The notes under the pieces are model-generated. The model ran no database searches, had not been told where the DNA came from, and worked only from the letters and a program-made list of their open reading frames with translations. A DNA stretch of 64,000 nucleotides. It comes from Arenibacter hampyeongensis (lineage in GTDB: Bacteria; Bacteroidota; Bacteroidia; Flavobacteriales; Flavobacteriaceae). The stretch is from assembly GCF_002909255.1 (NCBI RefSeq), contig NZ_PIOB01000008.1:124001-188000 (forward strand), written 5' to 3'. Both the position numbers and the translations under genes were made by a program. This document shows positions 46,401 to 54,846 of this stretch, piece after piece (the stretch's first letter is position 1; each line of letters opens with the position of its first letter).

Positions 46401-47597
46401 AATCTGTTGTCCAATGCATTCAAATTTACGCCTAAGGGAGGGGCAATAACTTTGGATGTTATAGTGGAGGATTGGGAAAGAAACGTAAAGATATCCGTAA
46501 CCGATTCGGGTCCGGGAATCCCAAAGGAGGAGTTGGAGAATATTTTTCAATTGTTTTATCAGGCCGATTCGGGTAAACAGAAAGTAGGTACGGGAATAGG
46601 CTTGGCACTTACCAAAGAACTGGTCGACTTACACAACGGTACAATCGATGTAAAATCGGATCCTGTAAAAGGTACCTGTTTTAGTGTGAGTTTTCCAATA
46701 GATGGAAATAGGACTGATAGTTTGCCAGGGGAATTATTGGTTGAGAATACTTTAATTGACATAGAAGATATTGACCATGATTTGAAGGGGAAAACCGATG
46801 GGAAATGGTATCCCAAATTGGCCAAAACTATCTTAGTGGTAGAGGATAACTATGAACTACAAATATCCCTGAAGGATATTTTTGGTGACTACTATAATGT
46901 TCTCTTGGCTGAAAATGGGGAAGAGGGCTATGCCTTGGCACTTGAGCATAACCCAGATTTGATCATTAGTGATATTATGATGCCAAAAATGGACGGTATT
47001 GAAATGAGTGGTATGCTTCAAAAAAATGAACTCACTACCCATATCCCCATTATTTTACTTACCGCCAAAAAAACATCGAAAAACAAATTATTGGGCTTAC
47101 GAACGGGTGCCCTTGAATATATTAGTAAGCCATTCAATATAAACGAGCTCGTCTTAAAGGTAAATAATATAATTACCCGTAGCGATCGGATTATATTAAA
47201 GTATAAGAACGATTTAATAACCACTCCCAAAAGTGGGTCAAATAGGTCCCAGGACGAAGTTTTCCTAGAAAAATTGGTAGGTCTAGTTGAGAATCAATTG
47301 AGTAATCCCGATTTTAAGTTGGAGGATCTGTCGCAAGATCTAAATATGAGCTATTCAGCCATTTATAGAAAATTTCAGGCCTTGACAGGAAAGAAAATAG
47401 TCGACTTTGTAAGAACTATGAGGCTGAAAAAGGCCGCTATTTTGATCGCCGACTGTAATTATTCAGTATCCGAGGCAGCATTTTTGGTGGGCTTCAACGA
47501 CCCTAAATATTTTTCAAAATGTTTTAAAAAGGAATTTGGCAAAAATCCTAGAAAATTAAAGGGGAGGGTAGATAGTATTGAAGTATCGGATTTATAG
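43500..47597 (+). CDS. Hybrid two-component sensor/regulator (HTCS) of the PUL
   Basis: A 1365-residue one-protein two-component system. N-terminal membrane/signal segment (about 10-30); periplasmic two-bladed-propeller repeats (many W-x-G/A-T repeats such as VVWLGTDGNGLYRLDP) to about 690; a Y_Y_Y domain (LRGFNDNWILSEKERLATYT); transmembrane helix near 800; kinase H box (KMSHEIQTPLTL, His about 852); HATPase GIGLALTKELV; receiver with IISDIMMPKMDG (about 1157); C-terminal AraC HTH (about 1265-1360, FLVGFNDPKYFSKCFKKEFG). I prefer ATG 43500 to the in-frame TTG 43488. It would sense a periplasmic oligosaccharide and switch on the PUL. Confidence 0.95.
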   Translation: MHLLKKEFNWNKIFGTLVLGLFFGSFLFGQHSTNFIHLPFKLDNHNVKVTHSVQDSLGFVWLAHAEGISKYDGYNYEFTPKELIFKDDTTSDEVKKIFRDANGVIWALSMNGQISYLQKNGRFLSIDNSIKDFQKDHKVNIIHEDNGLIWLATNKGSIFSYDHSHGVADSITTIPPNSIGLNEVNSLVVRKSDQLIVSTYKGPHYIFYLETKRLETLQVPYDYTLADNNLLLLDKKNRLWIGSSYAGHGLMVYDFSKESFIQDEIIQEQWRGQLSELFTSMYCDVNGVVWLGTDGNGLYRLDPETGDLGIYKHNDLNGFSLSTNTVIGINEDLKNNLWVLTNYGDINILRNRNSQIHYHSGSVQGRPARVLSSFKAKGGTLWIGTDGDGITKVSANGEEEQFFNNTPESKGFYIHSINEDRDSNVWVATYKNGLWKYNALSHKFSKVPLRNSKNNMVMDVRFIFRDSQHRLWVTTDLGIYLFSERNTLLAHFENDNAGLLGGISQSVVEDSTGTVWLAYNGGGLFRFNENVENLLKSNFTRYLHVDSQLISNKNYHIWSMAASGEEVLWLVLVNGDLIKFSISDREFESIKIKGTYENTTFRSVLLENKDNLWLGSTNGIWHLNVKDSISRVFQKSDGLQDDSFMQRSAHYGPDGNFYFGGLNGVNYFKPNQIKKEESVAKLFIEDIDILNQPSISVIPEQIKDGVERIEELKLDHDQSSFFFRFLAIDNVLFSNYNYAYRLRGFNDNWILSEKERLATYTNIPPGRYIFEVKASSGNGEWDIEQKSVAITILQPFWKSSLAQGFYALLFIGLLYGIVIWIRLRNRVIADELEHKHERELYALKMNFFAKMSHEIQTPLTLILIPLENMLDRAIKSGNVLLQQRLRLISNNANRLSRIVFELTSLRDKELEKLVLRASDHNIITDLKEITNSFEEQATFKGINFKCSYPNEELKMWYDKEKMEHVFFNLLSNAFKFTPKGGAITLDVIVEDWERNVKISVTDSGPGIPKEELENIFQLFYQADSGKQKVGTGIGLALTKELVDLHNGTIDVKSDPVKGTCFSVSFPIDGNRTDSLPGELLVENTLIDIEDIDHDLKGKTDGKWYPKLAKTILVVEDNYELQISLKDIFGDYYNVLLAENGEEGYALALEHNPDLIISDIMMPKMDGIEMSGMLQKNELTTHIPIILLTAKKTSKNKLLGLRTGALEYISKPFNINELVLKVNNIITRSDRIILKYKNDLITTPKSGSNRSQDEVFLEKLVGLVENQLSNPDFKLEDLSQDLNMSYSAIYRKFQALTGKKIVDFVRTMRLKKAAILIADCNYSVSEAAFLVGFNDPKYFSKCFKKEFGKNPRKLKGRVDSIEVSDL

Positions 47598-47642
47598 AGA
47601 TTGGATTTAGGGATATAATAATTGTAACAACGATAACAAAAA

Positions 47643-49040
47643 ATGAAGGGAAAAACGCATATTGGAACCATGATTATAAATAGATCGATCAAGATTGCTA
47701 CAGCAATTTATATTGGATACAAAAACAGTATTGGAATTATCTTGCTGCTTTGTGTATTGTCATGTACCACCTTGTCCAAACAAGATGTTCCAGAAGAAAA
47801 TATTAAGGAAAAACTAAATTTTACGGAAGCAATAAATCCTGGTGGCAATAGTTGGGTAGTAAATCAGGTGGAGGATAACAAAAACCTTATTTCCGATAAG
47901 GGGATAAGCAATTGGAATGACGGGAATACCACCATTCGAACCTATTTTAAGACCGATCAAACTGGTTCGTTGAATGTTGGTTTAAAACTTAGTGTGTCCA
48001 CTGGAAACTCTAAACTTAAAGTCTCACTGGATGGCACGGTTAAAGAGATTGAAGTATCCAATGGAGATGATCAAATAGTGGAGGTTGGAACCTTTATGAT
48101 TAGCAAACCGGGGTACCACTTCTTGGAACTGCAGGGTTCGGAAAAAACAGGAAGTACTTTTGCGGAAGTTAAAGAGGTGCTTATTGGTGGGCAAGCTGCA
48201 AATGGTAACCTTACCTACGTAAAGGAGGATTTTTATTGGGGAAGAAGGGGACCATCTGTCCATTTGTCCTATACCACTCCGGCCGCCACGGAAATTCTGT
48301 GGTTTTACAATGAAATAAGGGTACCCGAAAAGGAGGACGTCATAGGATCCTATTTTATGGCCAATGGTTTTGGTGAAGGCTATTTTGGAATGCAAGTAAA
48401 TTCGGAAACTGAAAGGAGAATCCTTTTTTCCGTGTGGAGTCCGTTCGAAACCCAAGACCCTAAAAGTATCCCGGACGATTATAAAATAATTATGTTGGGT
48501 AAGGGAGAAGGAGTAACTACGGGAGAATTTGGGAATGAAGGTTCTGGTGGTCAAAGTTATAAAGTGTTCAACTGGAAGGCGGGAAATGCATATAAGTTTT
48601 TATTAAAAGGGGAGCCTTCGGTAAATAATTCAACGGATTATACGGCGTATTTCTTTGACCCAGAAACAGGAAAATGGAATTTAATTGCCAGTTTTAGAAG
48701 GCCGCATACCAGTACCTACTTAACCAGACCACATTCTTTTCTGGAGAATTTCCGGACCGAAGTGGGCCATATATCCAGAATGGGAGAATATACCAATCAA
48801 TGGATCTACGATACCAAGGGCAATTGGCACGAACTTACCAATGCTAAATTCACGGCGGACGCCACGGCAAGAAAGGGATCAAGGGAAGATTATGCAGGGG
48901 GCGCCATTGGGAACAAATTTTTCATGAAGAACTGCGGTTTTTTTGATGAAAAAACTTTAATGGACACCTTCCATGAAAGGAAGGCCAACGGGATAGCACC
49001 GGAAATCGATTTTTCATTATTGGAAAAACCAATACAATAG
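47643..49040 (+). CDS. DUF3472/DUF5077-domain lipoprotein
   Basis: A 465-residue protein with a long N-region and a lipobox-like LLCVLSCTTLS (Cys41). Residues about 60-180 match a DUF5077-type beta-sandwich (WNDGNTTIRTYFKTDQTG, GYHFLELQGSEK), then a DUF3472 domain (WGRRGPSVHLSY, YFMANGFGEGYFGMQVNS, RPHTSTYLTRPHSFLENF). These families are common in glycan-utilization loci but have no settled enzymatic role; the second domain is jelly-roll-like. It starts 46 bp after the HTCS gene, on the same strand, at the head of the catabolic arm. Confidence 0.8.
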   Translation: MKGKTHIGTMIINRSIKIATAIYIGYKNSIGIILLLCVLSCTTLSKQDVPEENIKEKLNFTEAINPGGNSWVVNQVEDNKNLISDKGISNWNDGNTTIRTYFKTDQTGSLNVGLKLSVSTGNSKLKVSLDGTVKEIEVSNGDDQIVEVGTFMISKPGYHFLELQGSEKTGSTFAEVKEVLIGGQAANGNLTYVKEDFYWGRRGPSVHLSYTTPAATEILWFYNEIRVPEKEDVIGSYFMANGFGEGYFGMQVNSETERRILFSVWSPFETQDPKSIPDDYKIIMLGKGEGVTTGEFGNEGSGGQSYKVFNWKAGNAYKFLLKGEPSVNNSTDYTAYFFDPETGKWNLIASFRRPHTSTYLTRPHSFLENFRTEVGHISRMGEYTNQWIYDTKGNWHELTNAKFTADATARKGSREDYAGGAIGNKFFMKNCGFFDEKTLMDTFHERKANGIAPEIDFSLLEKPIQ

Positions 49041-49235
49041 AATTTTATCAATTTGAAATTGTGTTAGTTTGAAAATTGGTATATGAGCATAAAGAATGGA
49101 ACTGGGTAATTTGACGTTAAAACAATATTGCTTGCTTAGGAACCATTAGCCCTAAAAAAGAGAAAATAAAATAGAATCAAGACATTAGTTATTATATAAA
49201 GAAGGCACCTTGCCACAAATCAGAAAAGAATTGTT

Positions 49236-50825
49236 ATGAATAAATTAATTGCTCTAATTTTAATTCCATTCACCTTATTGTCCTGTAAGGATGAAGATAA
49301 AAAAGAGTCCAGTATACCTGCGGCACCAAAACCAAACATCATCTACATTTTGGCCGATGACTTGGGATATGCGGAATTGGGTGCCTATGGCCAGGAAAAA
49401 ATAGAAACTCCTAATATTGATGCCTTGGCTAAGGAAGGCATGTTATTTACTCAGCATTATACCAGTGCCCCTGTTTGTGCGCCTGCACGTTATATGTTGC
49501 TTACCGGGACACATTCTGGACATGCCTATATTCGAGGTAATGAAGAATGGGGAGAACGTGGTGAGGTATGGAATTACAAGGCAATGGCCAAAGACTCTGT
49601 CTTGGAAGGACAACGACCTATGCCAGATAGCACTGTTACAATTGCTAAAAAACTGAAAGGGGTGGGATATAGCACCGCCATATTTGGAAAATGGGGACTT
49701 GGGGCGCCTCATACCCAATCCATTCCAACAAAAATGGGCTTTGATTACTTTTTTGGATATAATTGCCAGCGACAGGCGCACACCTATTATCCTTTGCATT
49801 TGTACAAAAATGAAAACAGGGTACACTTAAATAATGATACTATTGCGCCCAACACTAAATTGGCCAAAGGAGCGGATATTAACGATCCAACTAGTTATGC
49901 CCTCTTTACCTTGAACGATTATGCCCCCGATCTTATGTTCGAGGAATTGGAAGGGTTTGTGGATAGGAACAAGGAAAATCCATTTTTTATTTATTGGGCT
50001 ACTCCAATTCCCCATGCAGCTATCCAAGCTCCTCAAAAATGGGTGGATTATTATAAGAATAAGTTTGGGGATGAAGAACCCTATTTGGGTGAAAGAGGTT
50101 ATTTTCCGCACCAAAACCCCCGTGCCGGTTACGCTGCCATGGTTTCTTATTTGGATGAAAACGTAGGTAAACTAGTGGCGAAGTTGAAAGCAGACGGTCT
50201 ATATGAGAACACCTTGATTATTTTTACCTCGGACAATGGCCCCACTTTCAATGGAGGGACCGACTCACCATGGTTTAATAGTGCCAAACCTTTTAGGAGC
50301 GAGCTGGGTCGAGGAAAGGGATTTGTCTACGAAGGCGGAATTCGGGTGCCCATGATAGCTTCATGGCCCGAACATATAAAGCCCGGAACTACAACCGATC
50401 ATATTTCCGCACACTATGATGTTATGGCCACTTTGGCTGATGTAGCAGGTTATGAAAAGCCAAGTTATACGGATGGAGTAAGTTTCCTACCTACCCTGCT
50501 TTCTAAGGAGGATCAAAAAGAGCACGACTTCCTGTATTGGGAGTTTCCAGAATATGGAGGGCAATTGGCCATCCGCATGGGTGATTGGAAAGTGGTGAAA
50601 TCCCACCTGAAGGACAAAAAAAATGAACCAAAACTGGAACTGTTCAACCTTAAGACGGATATAAAAGAAACTACAAACGTTGCTGATCAATATCCCGAGA
50701 TACTGGAAAGGGCTGCTAGAATATTGGAAAGTCAGCATACGGAACCCACTATAGAAAAGTTTAGGATTCCGGCCCTTAGTGATGGTCTATTTTCAAATGG
50801 GGCCAATAATCAACCTATTAAATAG
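49236..50825 (+). CDS. S1-family formylglycine sulfatase, lipoprotein
   Basis: A 529-residue sulfatase. Lipobox LLSCKDE (Cys17). The metal-site start is NIIYILADDLGYAELGAYG; the formylglycine motif is CAPAR (Cys81 of C-x-P/A-x-R) followed by LLTGTHSGHAYIRGN; and the later GKWGLG, TSDNGP and ELGRGKGFVYEGGIRVP motifs complete the arylsulfatase fold. By eye the THSGHAYIRGN stretch recalls the S1_16 subfamily, but that is not proven. It probably desulfates a GalNAc, GlcNAc or galactose unit. The lipoprotein maturase candidate is encoded downstream (53540). Confidence 0.92.
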   Translation: MNKLIALILIPFTLLSCKDEDKKESSIPAAPKPNIIYILADDLGYAELGAYGQEKIETPNIDALAKEGMLFTQHYTSAPVCAPARYMLLTGTHSGHAYIRGNEEWGERGEVWNYKAMAKDSVLEGQRPMPDSTVTIAKKLKGVGYSTAIFGKWGLGAPHTQSIPTKMGFDYFFGYNCQRQAHTYYPLHLYKNENRVHLNNDTIAPNTKLAKGADINDPTSYALFTLNDYAPDLMFEELEGFVDRNKENPFFIYWATPIPHAAIQAPQKWVDYYKNKFGDEEPYLGERGYFPHQNPRAGYAAMVSYLDENVGKLVAKLKADGLYENTLIIFTSDNGPTFNGGTDSPWFNSAKPFRSELGRGKGFVYEGGIRVPMIASWPEHIKPGTTTDHISAHYDVMATLADVAGYEKPSYTDGVSFLPTLLSKEDQKEHDFLYWEFPEYGGQLAIRMGDWKVVKSHLKDKKNEPKLELFNLKTDIKETTNVADQYPEILERAARILESQHTEPTIEKFRIPALSDGLFSNGANNQPIK

Positions 50826-50892
50826 TGGCAGGAAGGTATCACTTCAGTACTACTGGAAATATTAAATTATCTTATTTATCTATAAATGGATT

Positions 50893-52515
50893 ATGAAGAA
50901 CACTAGGATTATTTTACCACTCGTTTTACTATTGGCGATATTTGGCAATGGCCAGACTACGGGAATTATTCCGCAGCCATTACAGGTGGTTGCTGAAGAG
51001 GGCAAGTATACGATTACACCAAGTACAATAATTATAGCTGACAGCGCCAATAAGGAAAATGCGGACTATCTGCAAGAATTATTGAAAGTTGAGCATCAGA
51101 AAGAACTGAAAATTAAAAGGAGGGGGGGTAAGGGAATTATACTTAACCATAACCCACAATTGACCCAGAAATTAGGTGAAGAAGGTTATACCTTAATGGT
51201 AGACAACAGTTCCATATCCATTTCGGCAGGAACAACTACTGGTGTTTTTTATGGTATAATGTCACTTAGGCAGTTATTGGGGATAGATAATGTTAACAAG
51301 AAGGAGAAATTATCGATTGCAGGGATAAGTATCGAAGATAGTCCGCGATTTAAGTGGCGGGCTTTTATGCTGGATGAGGGGCGCTATTTCAAGGGAACTG
51401 AGCAGGTAAAGAAACTCTTGGATGAGATGGCACTTCTAAAGATGAACGTATTCCATTGGCATTTGACAGATGACCAAGGGTGGCGATTGGAAATAAAAAA
51501 GTATCCAAAATTGACCCAGTTGGGATCCACTAGGAGCAATTCCCAGATTGGGGGCTGGGATAGTGAGGAACGATCCAACACCCCCCATTCCGGATATTAT
51601 ACACAGGAACAGGTTAAGGAAATTATTGCTTACGCCAAAGAAAGGCAAATTACGATTATCCCAGAAATTGAAATGCCCGGGCATGCATCTGCAGCTATCG
51701 CCGCATATCCTTGGTTGGGAACTATTGGGGAACTTAAAGCGGTGCCTACCGTTTTTGGGAAGCTTCCGGATTCCTTTAATGTGTCCGATCCACGGGTGTA
51801 CGAATTTCTTGAAAACGTACTTAAAGAAGTCATGGAGTTATTTCCCAGTAATATAATCCATATTGGCGGTGATGAAGTAAAATTTGATTCCTGGAAATCT
51901 TCGGAGGAAATCCAGAATTATATGAATAAAAATGGATTGGCATCTCCGGCGGACCTGCATGTTTTCTTTACGAATAGAATTTCAAACTACCTAAATAAAA
52001 ATGGGCATCGAATGATGGGATGGAATGAAATTTTAGGGGAAAATGTTCATGAATGGCAGGACGCTTCGGATATGGAGGTCAAAGAAAATTTGGCCCAAAA
52101 TACCTTAGTTCATTTTTGGAAAGGCAATTTGGATTTGGTCTCAAAAGCAGTACAAGATGGATATGAAATAGTAAATTCTCACCATGAATATTCTTATTTG
52201 GACTATTCCTTTAAATCTATCCCCTTGGAAAAAGCCTATAGTTTCGACCCAATTCCTGAAGGATTGGCTGAAAGCTTTCAACATAAAATTATAGGAAGCG
52301 GCTGTCAAATGTGGGGGGAATGGATTCCTGAAGCAATTGATATGGACCGAATGATTTTCCCTAGGATAGCAGCTTATGCAGAGGTGGGTTGGACATCCAA
52401 AACCAGAAAAGATTATGGCGTTTTCCGTTCCAATTTGGACAGATTGTTGAGTAGATGGAGAAGTCAAGGCATAAGTTTACCAGCGAAATTTGAAAAAGTA
52501 AATTTTGAAGAATAG
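50893..52515 (+). CDS. GH20 beta-N-acetylhexosaminidase
   Basis: A 540-residue exported GH20 enzyme (signal peptide to about residue 20, LLLAIFGNGQ). A GH20b domain is at about 25-145. The catalytic barrel carries HWHLTDDQGWRLEI, EIEMPGHASAAIAAYP and HIGGDEVKF with the catalytic Asp-Glu pair at about 327-328, then MMGWNEIL. It releases terminal beta-linked GlcNAc or GalNAc. It follows the sulfatase by 67 bp and precedes the peptidase gene, so it would act after desulfation. Confidence 0.95.
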   Translation: MKNTRIILPLVLLLAIFGNGQTTGIIPQPLQVVAEEGKYTITPSTIIIADSANKENADYLQELLKVEHQKELKIKRRGGKGIILNHNPQLTQKLGEEGYTLMVDNSSISISAGTTTGVFYGIMSLRQLLGIDNVNKKEKLSIAGISIEDSPRFKWRAFMLDEGRYFKGTEQVKKLLDEMALLKMNVFHWHLTDDQGWRLEIKKYPKLTQLGSTRSNSQIGGWDSEERSNTPHSGYYTQEQVKEIIAYAKERQITIIPEIEMPGHASAAIAAYPWLGTIGELKAVPTVFGKLPDSFNVSDPRVYEFLENVLKEVMELFPSNIIHIGGDEVKFDSWKSSEEIQNYMNKNGLASPADLHVFFTNRISNYLNKNGHRMMGWNEILGENVHEWQDASDMEVKENLAQNTLVHFWKGNLDLVSKAVQDGYEIVNSHHEYSYLDYSFKSIPLEKAYSFDPIPEGLAESFQHKIIGSGCQMWGEWIPEAIDMDRMIFPRIAAYAEVGWTSKTRKDYGVFRSNLDRLLSRWRSQGISLPAKFEKVNFEE

Positions 52516-52534
52516 AAGTAAAGGACATCATTAT

Positions 52535-53494
52535 ATGAAATTAATTATTGCCATTTTCTTACTGGGTAGTTGGTTCAATATTTGCATTGGGCAGGAAGAT
52601 GTAACTACCGATGAACTTAAAGAACATATTACCTATTTAACCTCTGACAAAAATTCTGGTCGTTATCCGGGAGGAAAGGTCAATAAAAGGATTGTAAACT
52701 ATATTAAAAATGATTTTAAGAAATCCAATATTCCTTCCTATTTGAAATCCTATAAACAACCTTTTATGGCCCAATTAAGGGTGAAGAAAGGGTTGATGCC
52801 CAAAAAGGCAGTTAAAACTTGGAATGTTATAGGTGTTATTGAGGGAAATGATCCCAATTTAAAAAATGAATTTGTTGTACTTGGAGCCCATTACGACCAT
52901 TTAGGCCTGGGCGGTGGTCCCTCTACTAAATCCGAAAGGATTGGAATCCATCATGGTGCAGACGATAATGCCAGTGGCACTTCGGCCTTGTTGGAAATAG
53001 GGGAGAAATTATGGGCGCATAAGGCAGAGTTAAAAAGAAGTGTTTTATTGGTTGCCTTTGGAGCCGAGGAACAAGGGCTTTTGGGCAGTAAATATTTTGC
53101 GGATAATCCGGTTGTACCCTTATCCAACATTAAGCTTATGATAAACATGGATATGGTAGGTAGGTTAAACGAAGCCAAACAGGTTTATATGGGGGGAGCG
53201 GGAACCTTTCCAGGGGGAGTGGAATTGATGAAGGAATTGGGACCACCTTTGGGGTTGTCACCTGTAGTCCACGCGGGATCGGTGGGAGGTTCAGACCATG
53301 TCTCTTTCTATAAAAAGAATATTTCAGTTCTAGGAATCCATACGGGGGGGCATCCACAATATCACACCCCGGAAGATACGTTAGAACTTATTAATTTTGA
53401 AGGTCAGAAACAGGTCTGTGACTATATATTCAATGCGATTATGAAAGTGGCTTCTACAATTTATGATATGAAATTTATTCCACAAAGGGAATAG
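52535..53494 (+). CDS. M28-family zinc aminopeptidase, exported
   Basis: A 319-residue protein. I use the ATG 52535 (a GAAGTAAAGGA stretch lies about 10 nt upstream) rather than the in-frame TTG 52505, which overlaps the GH20 gene. The signal peptide ends near residue 20. Zn ligands of the M28 clan are all present: GAHYDHLGLGG (His), HGADDNASG (Asp), GAEEQGLLGS (catalytic and bridging Glu), NMDMVGRL (Asp) and PQYHTPEDT (His). The role is presumably trimming the peptide part of a glycopeptide or glycoprotein after sugar removal. Confidence 0.92.
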   Translation: MKLIIAIFLLGSWFNICIGQEDVTTDELKEHITYLTSDKNSGRYPGGKVNKRIVNYIKNDFKKSNIPSYLKSYKQPFMAQLRVKKGLMPKKAVKTWNVIGVIEGNDPNLKNEFVVLGAHYDHLGLGGGPSTKSERIGIHHGADDNASGTSALLEIGEKLWAHKAELKRSVLLVAFGAEEQGLLGSKYFADNPVVPLSNIKLMINMDMVGRLNEAKQVYMGGAGTFPGGVELMKELGPPLGLSPVVHAGSVGGSDHVSFYKKNISVLGIHTGGHPQYHTPEDTLELINFEGQKQVCDYIFNAIMKVASTIYDMKFIPQRE

Positions 53495-53539
53495 AATGAT
53501 TTTCGTTCTTTACATTTGCAGAATCATAAATAAATTGGA

Positions 53540-54679
53540 ATGCAATATTATAAGATATTATGTGCCCTTCTTTTGGTGGGTTTGTTAATTCAATGTAAAG
53601 AGGATAAAAAGTCAACTGACGAAAAAGAGGTTGATGCCCCTATGACAGAGGTTTTGGAATCCAAAATTGACACCACCCCTATTTTAGTGGAAAAACCAGA
53701 AAATATTGAGGTTCCGGGAGGAATGGTGTGGATTCCTGGAGGGGAATTTACACAAGGGGCAGTACCCCAGGATAAGATGGCCATGGATCATGAAAAGCCG
53801 GCACACAAGGTAAAGGTCGATGGTTTTTTTATGGATGTTACAGAGGTAACCAATGCGCAATTCGCAAAATTCGTAAAGGAAACAGGATATATTACTATTG
53901 CCGAGCGGGCCATAGATTGGGAGGAAATGAAGACGCAAGTACCTGAAGGAACCCCTAAACCGCACGATTCTATTTTACAACCTGGGTCATTGACGTTCAA
54001 GAAGACTAAGACTTCAGTTCCCAACCTATATGATTTTTCGCAATGGTGGAACTGGACCATTGGAGCAAATTGGAAGCAACCTAACGGCCCAGGAAGTTCA
54101 ATAAAGGGCAAAGATAACGACCCTGTGGTGCAAGTGGCCTATGAAGATGCCTTGGCATATTGCCAATGGGCTGGAAGAAGATTACCCACGGAGGCAGAAT
54201 GGGAAAGAGCCGCAAGGGGCAATAAGGCGGAAAGTATTTATTTCTGGGGTGATGACGATTCTGTGTTATCCCAAATGGCAAATACATGGGAAGGAGAATT
54301 TCCTGTGAACAATAGCATAGCTGACGGTTTTGAACAGCGTGCTAGGGTTAAGTCTTACCCTCCAAATGAGTTTGGACTGTATGATATGGCCGGTAATGTT
54401 TGGGAATGGACGAGTGATTGGTACAATACAAATTATTATAATGAATTAAATGCAATAAACGGTGCTGTTGTAAATCCTCAGGGGGCAACCAATCCTTATA
54501 ATCCAAATATGCCCTACGCTAGGGAGAAAGTAATGAGAGGGGGGTCTTTTCTTTGCAATGCTTCTTACTGCGCCAGTTATAGGATATCCGCCAGAATGGC
54601 TTCCAGTCTGGATTCCTCATTGGAACATCTTGGATTTAGGACCGTAGCAACGGTATCTATGCTTAAAGAAGGGAAATAA
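53540..54679 (+). CDS. Formylglycine-generating enzyme (SUMF1-type) lipoprotein
   Basis: A 379-residue protein with a lipobox (LLIQCKEDK, Cys19) and an FGE-sulfatase domain from about residue 58 (GGMVWIPGGEFTQGA). Unlike the many SUMF1-fold proteins that lost activity, it keeps both catalytic cysteines in MRGGSFLCNASYCASYR (Cys339 and Cys344), spaced as in true FGEs. It should oxidise the sulfatase Cys to formylglycine with copper and O2. As a lipoprotein it would act outside the cytoplasm, next to the sulfatase lipoprotein of the same operon. Confidence 0.9.
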   Translation: MQYYKILCALLLVGLLIQCKEDKKSTDEKEVDAPMTEVLESKIDTTPILVEKPENIEVPGGMVWIPGGEFTQGAVPQDKMAMDHEKPAHKVKVDGFFMDVTEVTNAQFAKFVKETGYITIAERAIDWEEMKTQVPEGTPKPHDSILQPGSLTFKKTKTSVPNLYDFSQWWNWTIGANWKQPNGPGSSIKGKDNDPVVQVAYEDALAYCQWAGRRLPTEAEWERAARGNKAESIYFWGDDDSVLSQMANTWEGEFPVNNSIADGFEQRARVKSYPPNEFGLYDMAGNVWEWTSDWYNTNYYNELNAINGAVVNPQGATNPYNPNMPYAREKVMRGGSFLCNASYCASYRISARMASSLDSSLEHLGFRTVATVSMLKEGK

Positions 54680-54705
54680 CACCTATTTCAATTTTTATTT
54701 ATACG

Positions 54706-54736
54706 ATCCTTCAGGCTATTCTGAGGGATTTTTTTT
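54706..54736 (+). terminator. Rho-independent terminator after FGE gene
   Basis: ATCCTTCAG (54706-54714) pairs with CTGAGGGAT (54721-54729) with one G-T wobble and a 6-nt loop, followed by eight T (54729-54736). It ends the PUL plus-strand arm before galK. Confidence 0.85.
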
Positions 54737-54779
54737 GGATTATTTTCCAATTGTGCCATGAAAGGTATGGGTTTCACCT

Positions 54780-54802
54780 ATAAATGTAAATTTTACATTT
54801 AT
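54780..54802. promoter_or_regulatory. Inverted-repeat operator of galKT
   Basis: Perfect 11-bp arms (ATAAATGTAAA and TTTACATTTAT) around one central T, centre 54791. It occupies the place where the -33 element would be, 25 bp before the -7 box TATATTTG (54816-54823). It is unlike the TGA-N6-TCA operator, so another regulator (GntR/LacI/MarR class) is likely. Confidence 0.7.
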
Positions 54803-54815
54803 AAATTATTTTTGC

Positions 54816-54823
54816 TATATTTG
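54816..54823 (+). promoter_or_regulatory. -7 box of galKT promoter
   Basis: TATATTTG fits the Bacteroidota TAnnTTTG consensus; the galK ATG follows at 54847. Confidence 0.65.
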
Positions 54824-54846
54824 TAATCTTAATAACATTTCAATTT

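Noticed and set aside
48024-48554. Minus-strand ORF of 176 codons inside the DUF3472 gene
   Set aside because: Shadow of the real gene in the other strand; basic, Phe/Ser-rich translation typical of antisense frames.
52505-52534. Upstream TTG start for the M28 peptidase
   Set aside because: It would overlap the GH20 gene and place ten polar residues before an otherwise ideal signal peptide at ATG 52535.
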